A DNA stretch of 64,000 nucleotides from Myrica gale (Eukaryota; Streptophyta; Magnoliopsida; Fagales; Myricaceae), in NCBI GenBank assembly GCA_963930655.1, contig OZ005599.1, positions 30,630,224 through 30,694,223 on the forward strand, read 5' to 3'. Every line of letters starts with the position of its first letter. The stretch's first letter is position 1. The translations under genes and the position numbers were made by a program. Below are positions 37,151-48,388 of the stretch, piece by piece. A model generated the notes under the pieces. It did no database searches. It saw only the letters and a program-made list of their open reading frames with translations, and had not been told where the DNA came from.

Positions 37151-39201
37151 ATGGGAGATGAGGTTAGCTTGACCGAGACAGTGGTGCCCCTGAAGCCACA
37201 CTTCGTGCTGGTGCACGGCATAAGTGGGGGAGGTTGGTGCTGGTACAAAATCCGGTGCCTCATGGAAAATTCCGGCTACAGGGTGTCATGTATCGACCTC
37301 AAAAGCGCCGGAATAGATCAAACCGATCCCGATTCGCTTCTTTCGTTTGATGACTACAATAAGCCACTCATGGACTTCATGTCTAGTTTGCCCGACAATG
37401 AACAGGTTGTGGCCTTTCTGATCTTTTTCATAGATACGGTTTTTTAAATTTTAACGGGATCGTGTACTATATGGTTTAGTCATCTGATCAATCTTTGATG
37501 ACGTTTTCTTTCTTCTCCTCTTCTTTCTTTCGCAAATCGCAGGTAGTCATAGTGGGGCATAGTGCAGGAGGACTCAGCGTAACTCAGGCCACTCGTAAGT
37601 TCGCAAAGAAAATCCGCCTAGCGGTATATGTGGCAGCGACCATGCTCGAATCGGGTTACCTGACAGATGAGGACGTCAGAATTGTAATGCTTCCTGACCA
37701 TATATATGTTCAGTACCAGTTTTGGTTCTCATCTCTTTTATATATATAGCTCATTTGCTTTGAAGTAATTAGGTCATGTGCCATATATAGTAGTTCGTAG
37801 TTACTTTAGCATGAAAAAACTAGCCTCAGCGATCGCATTTGAGCGTGGCAGAACTGAAACGCAGGCAAGGATTTTCAGTCAGTCATTCCTTCCCTCTGGG
37901 TGAGAGTATTAATTAATGGGGGAGACTGGAGAGAGAACTGCCAACTGTCTTCACGAACAAATGGCCCTATCCACCGACTCTGCTAATCCAGAAACATTAC
38001 GCCGTTAACCCCGATAACTAAACAAAACTAGTGGTCGCGTTGGGCTGTTGGCTTACCAATTAGGATTTAGGAGTACCTTTACACTTTTTTTCCGCAATAT
38101 ATATATATACATATAAATTAAAAATATAATATGATGAGGTGGCCAGGGTGTCAACATTGTCCCCTCGGGAACGCGGGCTCACATGCTGGTCTAGGAATCC
38201 AAGAAATCTGACGGGCCGGCCTCACTTGCCTGAGGCCTTACACCCTTTACCCATTGCTGGGAGACCATCTCCATGACGCCTCGCGGGAGTATTTGGTGAT
38301 CCCAAGAAACTCGCTTTCCAGTTCCTACCGCCTTAATTGCATTCCTCTCTACAATTATTCTAGCTAGCCAGGCATATCTTGTCGTCATGCCATGTCGTCC
38401 GATGACAGCCAAAGCCAAACCTTTTAAGTTTAGGCTTTTGAATCTTTTTCTTTGCCAAGCGGAAATGAACTGTTCGTCAGCCGACCGACAGCGCTCGTGT
38501 GCACTTAGAAAAGAAAAAAAAAGAGAGACAGCGCTCGTGTGCTAGTTTATTTATAATCGCACATTTTGGCTATATTATTGTATCTCCCTCCAATGATTGA
38601 CATCGGACTGACAAGTATCACGGACTAGTCCGTGATGCGGGGACAAAAAAAGCGAGAAGATAAGTAATGCAACTGCTTTCTATGAAACAGGGAGCACCGG
38701 ACTTATCTGAATTTGGCGCAGTATACGAGTTTGGATTCGGATTGGGTCCTGATCAACCCCCAACGAGCGCTCTTGTCAAGAAAGAATTTCAACGTAAAAT
38801 CATCTACCATTTGAGCCCCCGAGAGGTAATTTTGTCCCCAACTGCTTCTACTACATATTGTTTTTTTGTCATTTTGTCCTCTTGAGAACAAAAGCACTGG
38901 AACTGGGTTTCCCCCTTAGGATTCCACCTTAGCTGGGATGCTTCTGAGGCCAGGACCAATTAAAGCGCTACTTACTGCCCGTTTTGCGGAGGATCATGTC
39001 GTAGATACGGTGCCAAGGATCTACATTAAGACTGCGCAGGATCGGGTGGTGAAACCAGAGCAACAGGAGGCGATGATAAAGAGGTGGCCGCCATATGATG
39101 TGTATGTCTTGGATAGTGATCATAGCCCCTTCTTCTCTACGCCTTTTCTGCTCTTTGGCTTCCTTGCAAAGGCTTTGGCTTCGCTTGGATTGAAGTCATG
39201 A
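37151..39201 (+). CDS. MES17: MES17-like methylesterase (alpha/beta hydrolase)
   Basis: Four exons (37151-37405, 37543-37683, 38691-38825, 38920-39201) give 270 aa, close to the usual 260-280 aa. It belongs to the plant MES/SABP2 alpha/beta hydrolases, which remove methyl groups from esters such as methyl-IAA, methyl-salicylate or methyl-jasmonate. The text is closest, by memory, to Arabidopsis MES17 (a methyl-IAA esterase). FVLVHGISGGGWCWYK is the oxyanion-hole start. The nucleophile elbow GHSAGG puts Ser92; Asp218 (YIKTAQD) and His245 (DSDHSPFF) complete the triad. LGPDQPPTSAL lies in the cap. The start is the ATG of MGDEVSL; an upstream in-frame TTG is not a plant start. No signal peptide, so cytosolic. 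Intact; substrate cannot be told from sequence. Confidence 0.94.
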
Positions 39202-39764
39202 TTTTTTATTTTATGACCATCACGTTCGGAATACCGTCCGTCTCCTTTATTTGTGGTGGCAACTGGCAAATGAATGTCCACTCTGAAATATCGAATTGAA
39301 ACGATCGATGTCCTTGCCTATGCAACAGCGAAATTCCCACAAGTACACATACATTCTAGCAAATGTATTGTAATCCACTTTTTTTTTCAGAAATTGAATT
39401 GCAAGGTTGGTGCTTTGGCACAAGTTTCACGCATTGACTATTATGATCTCCCTCAAAATACAAGAGGTTATTTTCATATGATTTATTTTACTCATTGCGC
39501 TTGCTTATTATAACTTACTTGTAAGACTTCAATGATACAGGCGTTGTCACCCAAATAGTAGCTGATGAACTCAAGCCTTTCAGGTGGACTAGCTCATCAG
39601 TTGCCCGCAAAAACTGTTTCCCAGTACTACAATAATAATTATGAAATACTACGAGTCTGCATTAAAACCAGACCGAGAATATTAGGACACATGAGTTCTC
39701 AAGATGAAGAAACCCCCTACCGCTGGGCGTTCCCCAATAGCCATAACCATATAGACGTAGATGA

Positions 39765-39793
39765 ACACACACACACACACACATATATATATA
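39765..39793. repeat. (AC)n/(AT)n microsatellite
   Basis: A run of acacac passes directly into atatat. It lies between the 3' ends of the MES17-like and RLK genes. Confidence 0.9.
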
Positions 39794-39859
39794 GGTGTAA
39801 CTCAGTAGCCTAAAAGTCTTTTAACGCCATATGGCAAAATGCTAGAAACCTTCATGGAA

Positions 39860-42607
39860 TCATGGGGTAGGCAAATCATACTCAGATTCAGAAGATGTGC
39901 GGTTCTTCACATTAGACTGCCGAATTTCCTCTATCATCTTGACGATTTCATCCATTTTGGGCCGCATATCAGGCACCTTGGCCACACATGCCAGTGAAAT
40001 CTGAAGCATCTGCACTATCTCCTCTTCCACAAATGGGTGTCTCAGCAGCTCCACATCAAAAACCTCGGCTGTCCATTCCTCGCGAACAACAGAGCGGACC
40101 CATCTCGGGAGATCAACCACCGCATCGTGGTATCCTGGATATTGGAATGGGACTTTGCCTGTCAGCATCTCAAGAAGGACCACACCAAAGCTGTAAACAT
40201 CGGCTTTTTGAGTGATTTTCCGTGTTTTAACCACCTCCGGAGCACGGTATCCTGCGGTTCGAGACATGGTTGCGGGGAAGCTCATTAGAGGAGTCAAGCC
40301 CACATCTGAGATGCAGCCGTCGAGTTCTTCGGTGACAAGGACATTAGAGGACTTGATGTTGCCATGGGTACATTTAACACCACCCTCAAAATGAATGTGG
40401 GCAATTCCTCTGGCGATTCCCAGAGAGATCGTGACTCTTGAATCCCAATCCAGTGGAGTCCTTCCTGCACCCCTGTTTCCTATTTTGTGTGTGGAACCAT
40501 AAGAGTGACGCAACAAGTCATAGGCTTGCAATAGGAAAGACACAGACATTGCAAATCTTGCACACAATACTGATTGTAGGAATTTTTTGTAGGAAAGACA
40601 GTCAGAGGATTGCACGTAGTTGGTTTGTCAAATAGAAAAAATCGTGCTCCCTCATGTAATGTGAGCTTCGGGTTTTGATTTACCCTCCATTAAAGGTTCA
40701 AATTCAGTATTACTTTTCAAGTGCAACCACGTTTCTCTCTGCCTTAGGCAGTTAAAAAGGAGGCTATTACGTAGACAATTGTTCTAAGAGTGTGTGGAAC
40801 CATAAGAGTGACGCAACAAGTCATAGGCTTGCAATAGGAAAGACACAGACATTGCAAATCTTGCACACAATACTGATTGTAGGAATTTTTGTAGGAAAGA
40901 CAGTCAGAGGATTGCACGTAGTTGGTTTGTCAAATAGAAAAAATCGTGCTCCCTCATGTAATGTGAGCTTCGGTTTTTGATTTACCCTCCATTAAAGGTT
41001 CAAATTCAGTATTACTTTTCAAGTGCAACCACGTTTCTCTCTGCCTTAGGCAGTTAAAAAGGAGGCTATTACGTAGACAATTGTTCTAAACCGGGTATGC
41101 TATGATATAATCTTTGGCGTTCAGTTCTTGTTTCTGTAGTTTCTCTTAGAACTTGGCTGGAGCCTGGAGGACCTTATAAATTTCACAGAATGCTAAGAGC
41201 TATGCAAACAGCTATCGCTATATTTTATGGCTGTATAATTGGTGAAAAAGAAACTCGAAAGTGCAGTAATGAAGTAGAATGATACGATGTCACAGGGTTA
41301 GGATCTAGCATACCATGCAAGAGTGTAAACAAGCTGCCAGCAGTCATGTAGTTGTAAACCAATAGCTTCTCATCCTTGGAATAGTAATAAGCTCGGAGTG
41401 GAACGACATTTGGGTGCTGTCCAACCCTCCCTATAACTTCCATCTGTTGCTCAAACTCTTTCTTTCCGGCCACTACTTCCTTCAATCTTTTTACTACCAC
41501 CGTAGTCCCCTCGTCTAAAACAGCTTTATATGCGGTTCCATAACTCCCCTTTCCAAGAACTTCGGCTGAAGCCCTCAGTAAGTCCTCAAGATCGAAATTA
41601 TAAGAGCATCCCTCAAAGAAGAACAGTTTGTTCTTTTCAGCTTCCTGCACCCCGCTCCCAAAGTCCTTAGGCTTCTCATTCTTCCCACGACGAGAGGACT
41701 TCCCTTTGAAGACACCACTGACATCACCATCTTTCCTCTTCAGACAGCATATTGAGGTAATTAGAAATAGGAGAAAAAGCATTGCGGAGCACCCAATAGC
41801 TATAGCAATGATAGAACCAAGGCCAAATTTCTTGTCGGGAATAGAGTTTTGGTTTTGGGGTATTGTTGCCGAGGGTGGCAAGTAAGAAGGTGAAGGGGAA
41901 GGTGAAGAGGAGATTGCAGAGCAATGCTTAAGAGGTGGCCCACATAGTAGAGAATTCCCAACAAACGAAGAAGATGGGAAAACTCTGAGGGAAGATGGAA
42001 TGGAACCATTTAAGTTGTTGTAGCTAAGATTCAGAAACTTGAGCTTTGGTAGTTTAAGGTTGGGGATGGCTCCGGAGAGAGAATTTTTTTGGAGGTTCAG
42101 CACTGTGAGTCGCTTCAAATTCTGAATTGTGAGTGGAATGTTACCAGAGAAAGAGTTAAAGGAGATATCCAGCACATTGAGTTTCGGGGAGAGAGAGGCA
42201 GGAAACAAACTGGAGAAATTGTTATGTTGGAGGTGGAGGCGTCGGAGGGAAAGAATGGAGGGAATATCAGGAGGAAGGTTTCCATTGAGGAAGTTAGATC
42301 GTAGGCTTAGGACCCTAAGAGCATTTAGTCTCCCAATGCTATTGGCTGGGATGGAGCCATAAAGCCCAACTGCCGGAATATGGATGGCGATCACACGGGA
42401 TCGATTTAAATTACAAATAACGCCAAGCCAGGAACTGCAAATTGGAGCTTTAGAATTCCAGTTGAGTTTTCGGGAATGAGGGACAGCAGCAGCAAAATTA
42501 AGGAGGGCTTGTCTGTCGGATTTCAGGTCAGCAAAAATGACCAGCGGAAAGATGGCAAATATGAAGATAAAGCACACAAGCATCTGGATGAAGGACTGGG
42601 GCTTCAT
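39860..42607 (-). CDS. LRR receptor-like kinase, probably inactive kinase (At5g58300 type)
   Basis: Two exons (41314-42607 and 39860-40479, minus strand) give 637 aa, the usual size of LRR-III receptor-like kinases. A signal peptide (1-26) is followed by the LRR N-cap ([11 protein letters not shown] to CNLNRSRV), five to six LRRs (about 80-215), a Pro/Ser-rich stalk, a transmembrane helix (264-288) and a kinase domain. The Gly loop is GKGSYG (352-357) and the VAIK lysine is Lys373. The catalytic HRD is replaced by HGN (470-472) and DFG by DVG (490-492), as in many members called inactive receptor kinases. It probably signals as a scaffold at the plasma membrane. The intron is phase 1 and holds a 303-bp tandem duplication. 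Its 3' end faces that of the methylesterase gene. Intact. Confidence 0.94.
40488..41089. repeat. 303-bp tandem duplication in the RLK intron
   Basis: Unit 1 (40488-40790) and unit 2 (40791-41089) differ at only a few bases (one T in a T-run and one G/T difference visible), so the duplication is young. Unit 1 begins 9 bases from exon 2. The acceptor in use therefore sits just outside the duplication and coding sequence is untouched. Confidence 0.92.
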
Positions 42608-43579
42608 GGATATTTATTCTCTTTGAGATGAAGAAATTACGCCGAGTCTGACTACAGCAGTTCTTGACGTTCCTCTAGTCCAGAAAGATGAAACACCATT
42701 AAACAAACCTGAGTGTGCTTTTAGGGGACGCACGGGTCATTTACCATCTTAAAGAAGACTAAAAGTCGAGCAGTTTCCTGATAAGCACAAGAGGAACCAA
42801 GGCGGTGCTACCAATGACTCGGTATCCCGCTGCTACCGAATGAAGTTCGTCCTTCCCCCCACTGAAGGTAGGTTTGTTGGAGAAATTCTTCAGCAATTAG
42901 CACTGACGGTGCCTTAAATTTGGAAGCATAGCAGGTATAAAGCACATCAGAACTTTCACAGAGAAAGGTCTTATATTCTACTCACTACAGAATAAATCGA
43001 GGGTCAGTACTTTTTCTGTCAAGAGATTACAATTAATTAGACAAAAGAAAGCGACAAAAGACGGCACCGAGAAATCAACACAATATTTTCCGAAGGACTT
43101 CTAAAGCTTCTGCAGAGAATTTCAATGGTTGTCGGTTCATTCATGCAAGCAGTATATAATGGATAGTTGTTTATAAATTGGTTACATAATTCTACTCTTA
43201 AACGTCAAAATCCTAAGTTGTGATCTTTAATGAAGTAATTAGTGAAATATACAGGCAATTCAAAAATACTCTTCCTCACCTTATGAATAACAGAGGATCG
43301 GTTGTGAAGCTACCTCCTACCATCAGATGGATAAAGCGAGGCTTTCTAGTTATTGAGAGAACATGTCTCAGATTCTTTATCTGTGGTAAAATTACCTTTA
43401 TGAAAAGCTTTTTCCAGCCTTTTTTTTTTCGGGGAGAGGAGGGGAGAGGGGTGGGGGGAAGCAAAGTTCACTTTTGCCGAACAACGAAAAGAAAAAGGTG
43501 CAGCTTATATTCAGCACTTGGAACTTTGTAAAACTCCAAGAACATATTCCATATACAAAAGCAAAGTGACTAGGGAATC
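42608..43579 (-). promoter_or_regulatory. Upstream region of the LRR-RLK gene
   Basis: This should hold the promoter and 5' leader of the minus-strand RLK. No unambiguous TATA box or known operator-like motif was recognised, and no gene was seen in the rest. Confidence 0.4.
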
Positions 43580-43581
43580 CG

Positions 43582-43614
43582 AGAGTGAGAGTGAGAGTGA
43601 GAGTGAGAGAGAAT
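43582..43614. repeat. (GAGAGT)n simple repeat
   Basis: A short tandem run of gagagt/gagtga units next to the Mutator-like MITE. Confidence 0.8.
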
Positions 43615-43633
43615 AAAGGTCATTATATAGAAA

Positions 43634-44038
43634 GGGAAATTGGTATTTTAATCCTTAGGTTTTGGGCACTTTTTCATTTTATTCCTTCAGTTTCAACTTT
43701 CAAATTTTTAGTCCTTGAGTTTTCTTGTTTTGACGAAATGGTCCTTCCGTCAGTCTACCGTCCATATGCTTAACGGCACATGTAGCGGTCGACCGAGTAT
43801 ATGTGTTAAAAGTGAGAGGTCGACCGCTACATCAAGCGGTCGACCTCTATATGAAGCGATCGACCGGGTCAAAATTGCTGACGTGTCAGAGAGCTCCATT
43901 AAGTATATAGACGTCAGACTGACGGAATGATCATTTCGTCAAACAATGAAAACTCAAGGACTAAAAATTTGAAAGTTGAAACTGAAGGACTAAAATGAAA
44001 AAATGTCCAAAACCTATAGACTAAAAAGTGAATTTCCC
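43634..44038. mobile_element. Mutator-like MITE with long terminal inverted repeats, 405 bp
   Basis: The ends GGGAAATT and AATTTCCC start long inverted repeats of about 100 nt (sharing, for example, tttagtccttgagtttt and its complement). A perfect 8-bp target duplication, tatagaaa, lies at 43626-43633 and 44039-44046. Long TIRs beginning with G and an 8-bp duplication fit Mutator-like non-autonomous elements. The centre carries several copies of the palindrome-containing word GCGGTCGACC. No coding capacity. Confidence 0.8.
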
Positions 44039-44204
44039 TATAGAAAAAAGAAAAAGCAAAATCATGATTCATCTATGTTCTGTAAAAGGGCAGGCATTGT
44101 CTTGTAGAAAGTAGTATGTATTCTCTCCTAGCATTCAAAAAAATTAGTGTTAACCCGGGCATAATACAGAATTCATCGTCACTTTTCTTGACAATGGGGA
44201 TGTA

Positions 44205-46739
44205 TGTTAGGTGGTCTTGGGCATTCTCAACCCCAAAAGCTAGCTCAAGAGGTGAGGTTTTCCCTCACACTTATAAACTGACCACCAACTTCTTCCACAA
44301 CCGATGTGGGACAACCTAACAATCTCCCCCTCACACATCGGGCCCTGGGTTGGATGCAGATAACTCGTTTCTCCCATGGACTATTGGGTTTGAGACTTGT
44401 TGGTAAACTTGAGCTCCGATACTAGTGTTAGGTGGTCTTGGGCCTTCTCAACCCCAAAAGCTAGCTCTTTGTGGCTGCTCATTAGTCTGCGAGACCTTGC
44501 CTCATTCATTCTGCAGGGTACCATTGTTACAACATAGAGAAAGTGAATCAGTAGAAAGCAATACCTTGTCAATAAGCATTGGAATACATGACCCATATAC
44601 TGATGGAAGAGAACATAGAAGACAAGCCCTTGATGTTTTATGACCCTTTGGGTCTCCAGGTCACCGAGAAATCGTTCTATGAGGCTCTCGGTGAGAAATA
44701 CCCTTATTCCAATCTCTCCCTCACACATCGGGCCCTGGGTTGGATGCAGACAACTCGTTTCTCCCATGGAATATTGGGTCTGAGACTTGTTGGTAAACCT
44801 GAGCTCTGTCTTTTCTGTAACCAAGACTTCTGAATGTGAAGAGAATCCCTGTGATTTTCTTCTCATCTCTTCGTTTAACAGACAACTCTTGGTCATATCC
44901 ATTGTGATTACACCATCTGGAGCGGAGTTGGACAAAGAAGTTCTGAGCGTCTTTCATGAGTCTGGTAATGAACCAAGCAACCATAACCCTTGTATCTCAT
45001 CATCAAATTTAATACTCATTCCAGCTAACTGATTAATAATTCCTTGGAATGTATTCAGGTGATCAGATAAGGGAGTCTCATCCTAGTATCTCAAAGCCAT
45101 CATCTGCTTAACTAGAAACATCTTATTATTTCCAGTTTTTCTAGCATACAACTGTTCAAGCTTACTCCATAGAGTACGTGCATGTGTCTCCCCACTAATA
45201 TGGTTCAAAACATTGTCATTCATCCATTGCCTGATATACCCACACACCTGTCGATGTAACAAAGTTCATTCTGCATCGGACTTGTTAGCCGGTTTTTTAG
45301 TAGCAAACACTGGTAGATAATAATCTTTTACATAAAGAAGATCTTCCATTTTTCCCTTCCATATGTGATAATTTGAACCATTGAAATTAACCATTCTACT
45401 CACATTTGCTTCCATAACTCAAATTGTCAACCAAACAACTTGGCAACCAAGCTCCGATATCAGTGTTAGGTGGTCTTGGACCTTCTCAACCCTAAAAGTT
45501 AGTTTAAGAGGTGAGGTTTTCCCTCACACTTATAAACTGACCACCAACCCCTTCCACAACCGATGTAGGACAACCCCAACAATCTCCTCCTCACACATCG
45601 GGCCCTGGGTTGGATGCAGACAACCCGTTTCTCCCATGGACTATTGGGTCTGAGACTTGTTGGTAAACCTAGCTCCGATGCCACTTTGATGAGAGAGATA
45701 ACGACAAACAAACAACGGAATAATTCTTCTCTCTAGATGAAAGCAAATAGAGCGCAATCTCAAAAATTATACGTACTGAAAAATAATTTTAAGATAATCA
45801 ATCACACCAAGCCAGAACGACACAAGCAATTTTTACATGGAAAACTTCCCCGGTGTGAGGAAGAAAAACCACGGGACCTAGTCTAGTCAAATCTCCACTA
45901 TAAATCAAATAATGGGTACACAAAGTCTTCTCTAGTCACAACTAGAGGCTACAACTCAGATCTTAAAGATGATATCAATCTTGGCAAATACAACGGAAAA
46001 CAACGTAGAGAAAATACCTACAATCCTCGGTTACTGTTCACGAGTACGAACCACTATTCCCGAGCTCCAAATATGATCTTTACCATTCAGATGATATCCC
46101 CTTGTGTCGTGAACGTCTTCTCCAAACTTCAGATCGATCGGACCACAGACGAAGCAGGATCTAGCCTTTGATGAAACCTGGGCGTGAAAGAGAAAAACTG
46201 CCTCTTTCTTTTCTTTCTCTTCTTTTCAATCCATCCTTCTTAAAAAAAAATCTTCCTTAGGGTTATAAGTTAAAACCCTAATTGGCTTTGGGCCTTATTA
46301 AAAACCCTCATTAGGCTTCCTTCACATAGAAGGAATAAACCCAACTGTCTACGCCGGTCCCAGTTGACACGGCGGTAGAGTCAAATGCTCCGATACCAGT
46401 GTTAGGTGGTTTTGGATCTTCTCAACCCCAAAAGCTACCTCAAGAGGTGAGACTTTCTCTCACACTTATAAACTGACCACCAACCCCTTTCACAACCGAT
46501 GTGGGACAACCCCAACAATCTCCCCCTCACACATCGGGCCCTGGGTTGGATGCAGACAACCCGTTTCTCCCATGGACTGTTGGGTCTGAGACTTGTTGGT
46601 AAACCTGGGCTCCAATACCAATGTTAGGTGGTCTTGAGCCTTCTCAACCCCAAAAGCTAGCTCAAGAGGTGAGGTTTTACCTCACACTTATAAACTGACC
46701 ACCAACCCCTTCCACAACCGATGTGGGACAACCCCAACA
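44205..46739 (-). mobile_element. Composite TRIM/Ty1-copia element with five LTR copies
   Basis: Minus-strand LTR element flanked by a 5-bp duplication, atgta (44200-44204 and 46740-46744). Short TRIM-type LTRs of about 118 bp occur at 44205-44321, 44426-~44467 (partial), 45464-45581, 46400-46517 and 46622-46739. Most full copies adjoin a ~100-bp TRIM internal unit with a purine tract (gaggggga on the minus strand) and a Met-tRNA type primer site (tggtatcggagc-like). Between them lie a longer copia-type LTR (about 45690-46395, reading from the right) and a copia gag remnant (about 45414-44830). The outer LTRs differ at roughly 5-6% of sites, so the insertion is moderately old. The copia part is broken and no pol region is present. 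Confidence 0.8.
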
Positions 46740-46744
46740 ATGTA

Positions 46745-47531
46745 GGGAGAGAGTAAAGGATAAGAGGATCATAACTAAATGAGAAGGAAGCTGATGTACC
46801 AAAAAAAAGACAAAAAAGAGTTATGGTCACGGAAAGGCCAGGGAGAGTTATTGAACCATTCAATTAAAATTCCTGAAAAATGAAATGATTTTGGATGCAC
46901 TGAAGATTAGGGTGGAGGGAGGGGAACTCACACGAAGAGAACCTGCCAGATATTTGCCTGATATTACTCTACCTCCGCTGACATATCTGTAGATTCGTAA
47001 ACAACAATGCTTATAAGTAATGATGAGAATATGAGAACTCGTAATTGAAAAATCTGGCTCACCAAGTTTTTTCTATGAGCTATGGATATTCCTGGTCTCT
47101 CAACCTTTGTTTGTCAGTGACATTACAACCAACTATTGAGTCATCCCTAAGAATTGAATATGCTGCCAATTAAGCCTAAAATAGTCTACAAAAAGAGGAA
47201 AAGTATTGCCTTTATCCAGATTTAATTCCGACTCGGTGAATAATGGTTTCCTAATGCCAAGACAAACTCACAGGAAAGCAATAACTAAGGATGATATCAA
47301 CAAGCTTATTGCACCTGCTGACAAGGGAAATCTGAGTGGTGTGTTTTAAAACTCCGCTCTCCTTTAGCGTTACGTTGAGTGGAAGTCTCGACAGTCTATG
47401 AGCGCCAAGAGGCCAAGACACCAAGATTTTGTCACTTTCCGCCATTAAAAGGACTAATCCTCCATTTCGTTAGTTTCATTCTTTGGTGGGGCCCTGAACC
47501 AATTCTTAGCCAACTCTCTCAGGCCTCACTC
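46745..47531. other. Intergenic, nothing recognised
   Basis: I see no gene, RNA or repeat end here. Confidence 0.55.
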
Positions 47532-47535
47532 TAGA

Positions 47536-48329
47536 GGGTGTTTGTTTGTGAAAATATTGGAGTTTTGAAAATTTTGGATATTGAGGTTTGTGAAAAAATA
47601 TACTATTTTATGAGAAAGTGAGGAGTAGGGGTGAAAACCGGAAATGCGGTCCGGTTTTCGGACCGCAATGCGGTCCGGACCGCATTTTCGGTCCTCTAAT
47701 ATTAAAGGACCGGACCGGACCACTTATATGTGGTCCGGTCCGGTCCGGATTTTAAAAATGCGGTCCGGTCTGGACCACTTAAGTGGTCCATACCGGATTT
47801 AAATAATTTAAAAAAAATTATTTTTTTTTAAAAAATTTCTACGCTGTGCAATAGCACTGCGCACACTGCGCAGTACACCTGATAGCACTGCGCAGTGCGG
47901 TAATATTTTTAAAATAAATTAAAAAAAATTTTATGACAGCGCACAGTAGGCGCAGTAAGTTAGTAACGGTAATATTTTTTAAAAAATTTAAAAAAATTAA
48001 AAAAATTAAAAAAAGTATGAAATGCGGTCCGGTCCGGTCCGGACCGCATTTCAAAAATATACAGACCGGACCTGACCGGATAAATCCGGTCCTTAAATCC
48101 GGTCCGGACCGGACCGTATTTTTAAAATTAAAACTGGACCGGACCGCAAATCCGGTCCGGTTTTCCGGTCCGGTCCGGTCTGCGGTCCGGTTCTGTTCAG
48201 CCCTAGTGAGGAGAATGAAGATTTAATTGAATAGTATAATATTATTTTATAATTTAACAAGGAGAGAAATATTATTTTATAATTGTTTGAAAATTTTGAA
48301 AGGTGAAAATGTTGGTAACAAACGCACCC
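47536..48329. mobile_element. 206-bp MITE interrupted by a hAT element
   Basis: The ends gggtgtttgtttg (from 47536) and caaacgcaccc-like sequence (to 48329) are inverted repeats, and both are flanked by taga (47532-47535 and 48330-48333). Without the inserted hAT element and one copy of its duplication the unit is 206 bp and AT-rich. The 3-4 bp flanking repeat and GGGTG ends suggest a PIF/Harbinger-like or related MITE, but the superfamily is uncertain. Confidence 0.65.
47626..48205. mobile_element. Non-autonomous hAT element, 580 bp, nested in the MITE
   Basis: A perfect 8-bp target duplication, gtgaggag (47618-47625 and 48206-48213), flanks imperfect inverted ends taggggtgaaaaccgg and, from the right, tagggctgaacagaacc. 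Both subterminal regions consist of many GCGGTCCGG/CCGGACCGC motifs. The centre carries repeated actgcgcagt words. No transposase. Confidence 0.88.
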
Positions 48330-48366
48330 TAGATTCCCAGTTACACTCGGACGCAAGGCTGCATAT

Positions 48367-48388
48367 GTTTTTTTTTTTTTTTTTTTCT
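48367..48388. repeat. Poly-T tract
   Basis: An uninterrupted run of about 20 T between two copies of the phrase aaggctgcatatg, suggesting a small local duplication around it. Confidence 0.8.

Noticed and set aside
44381-44935. 184-codon minus-strand frame as a host gene
   Set aside because: It runs through TRIM internal sequence and a copia gag remnant and belongs to the composite LTR element.
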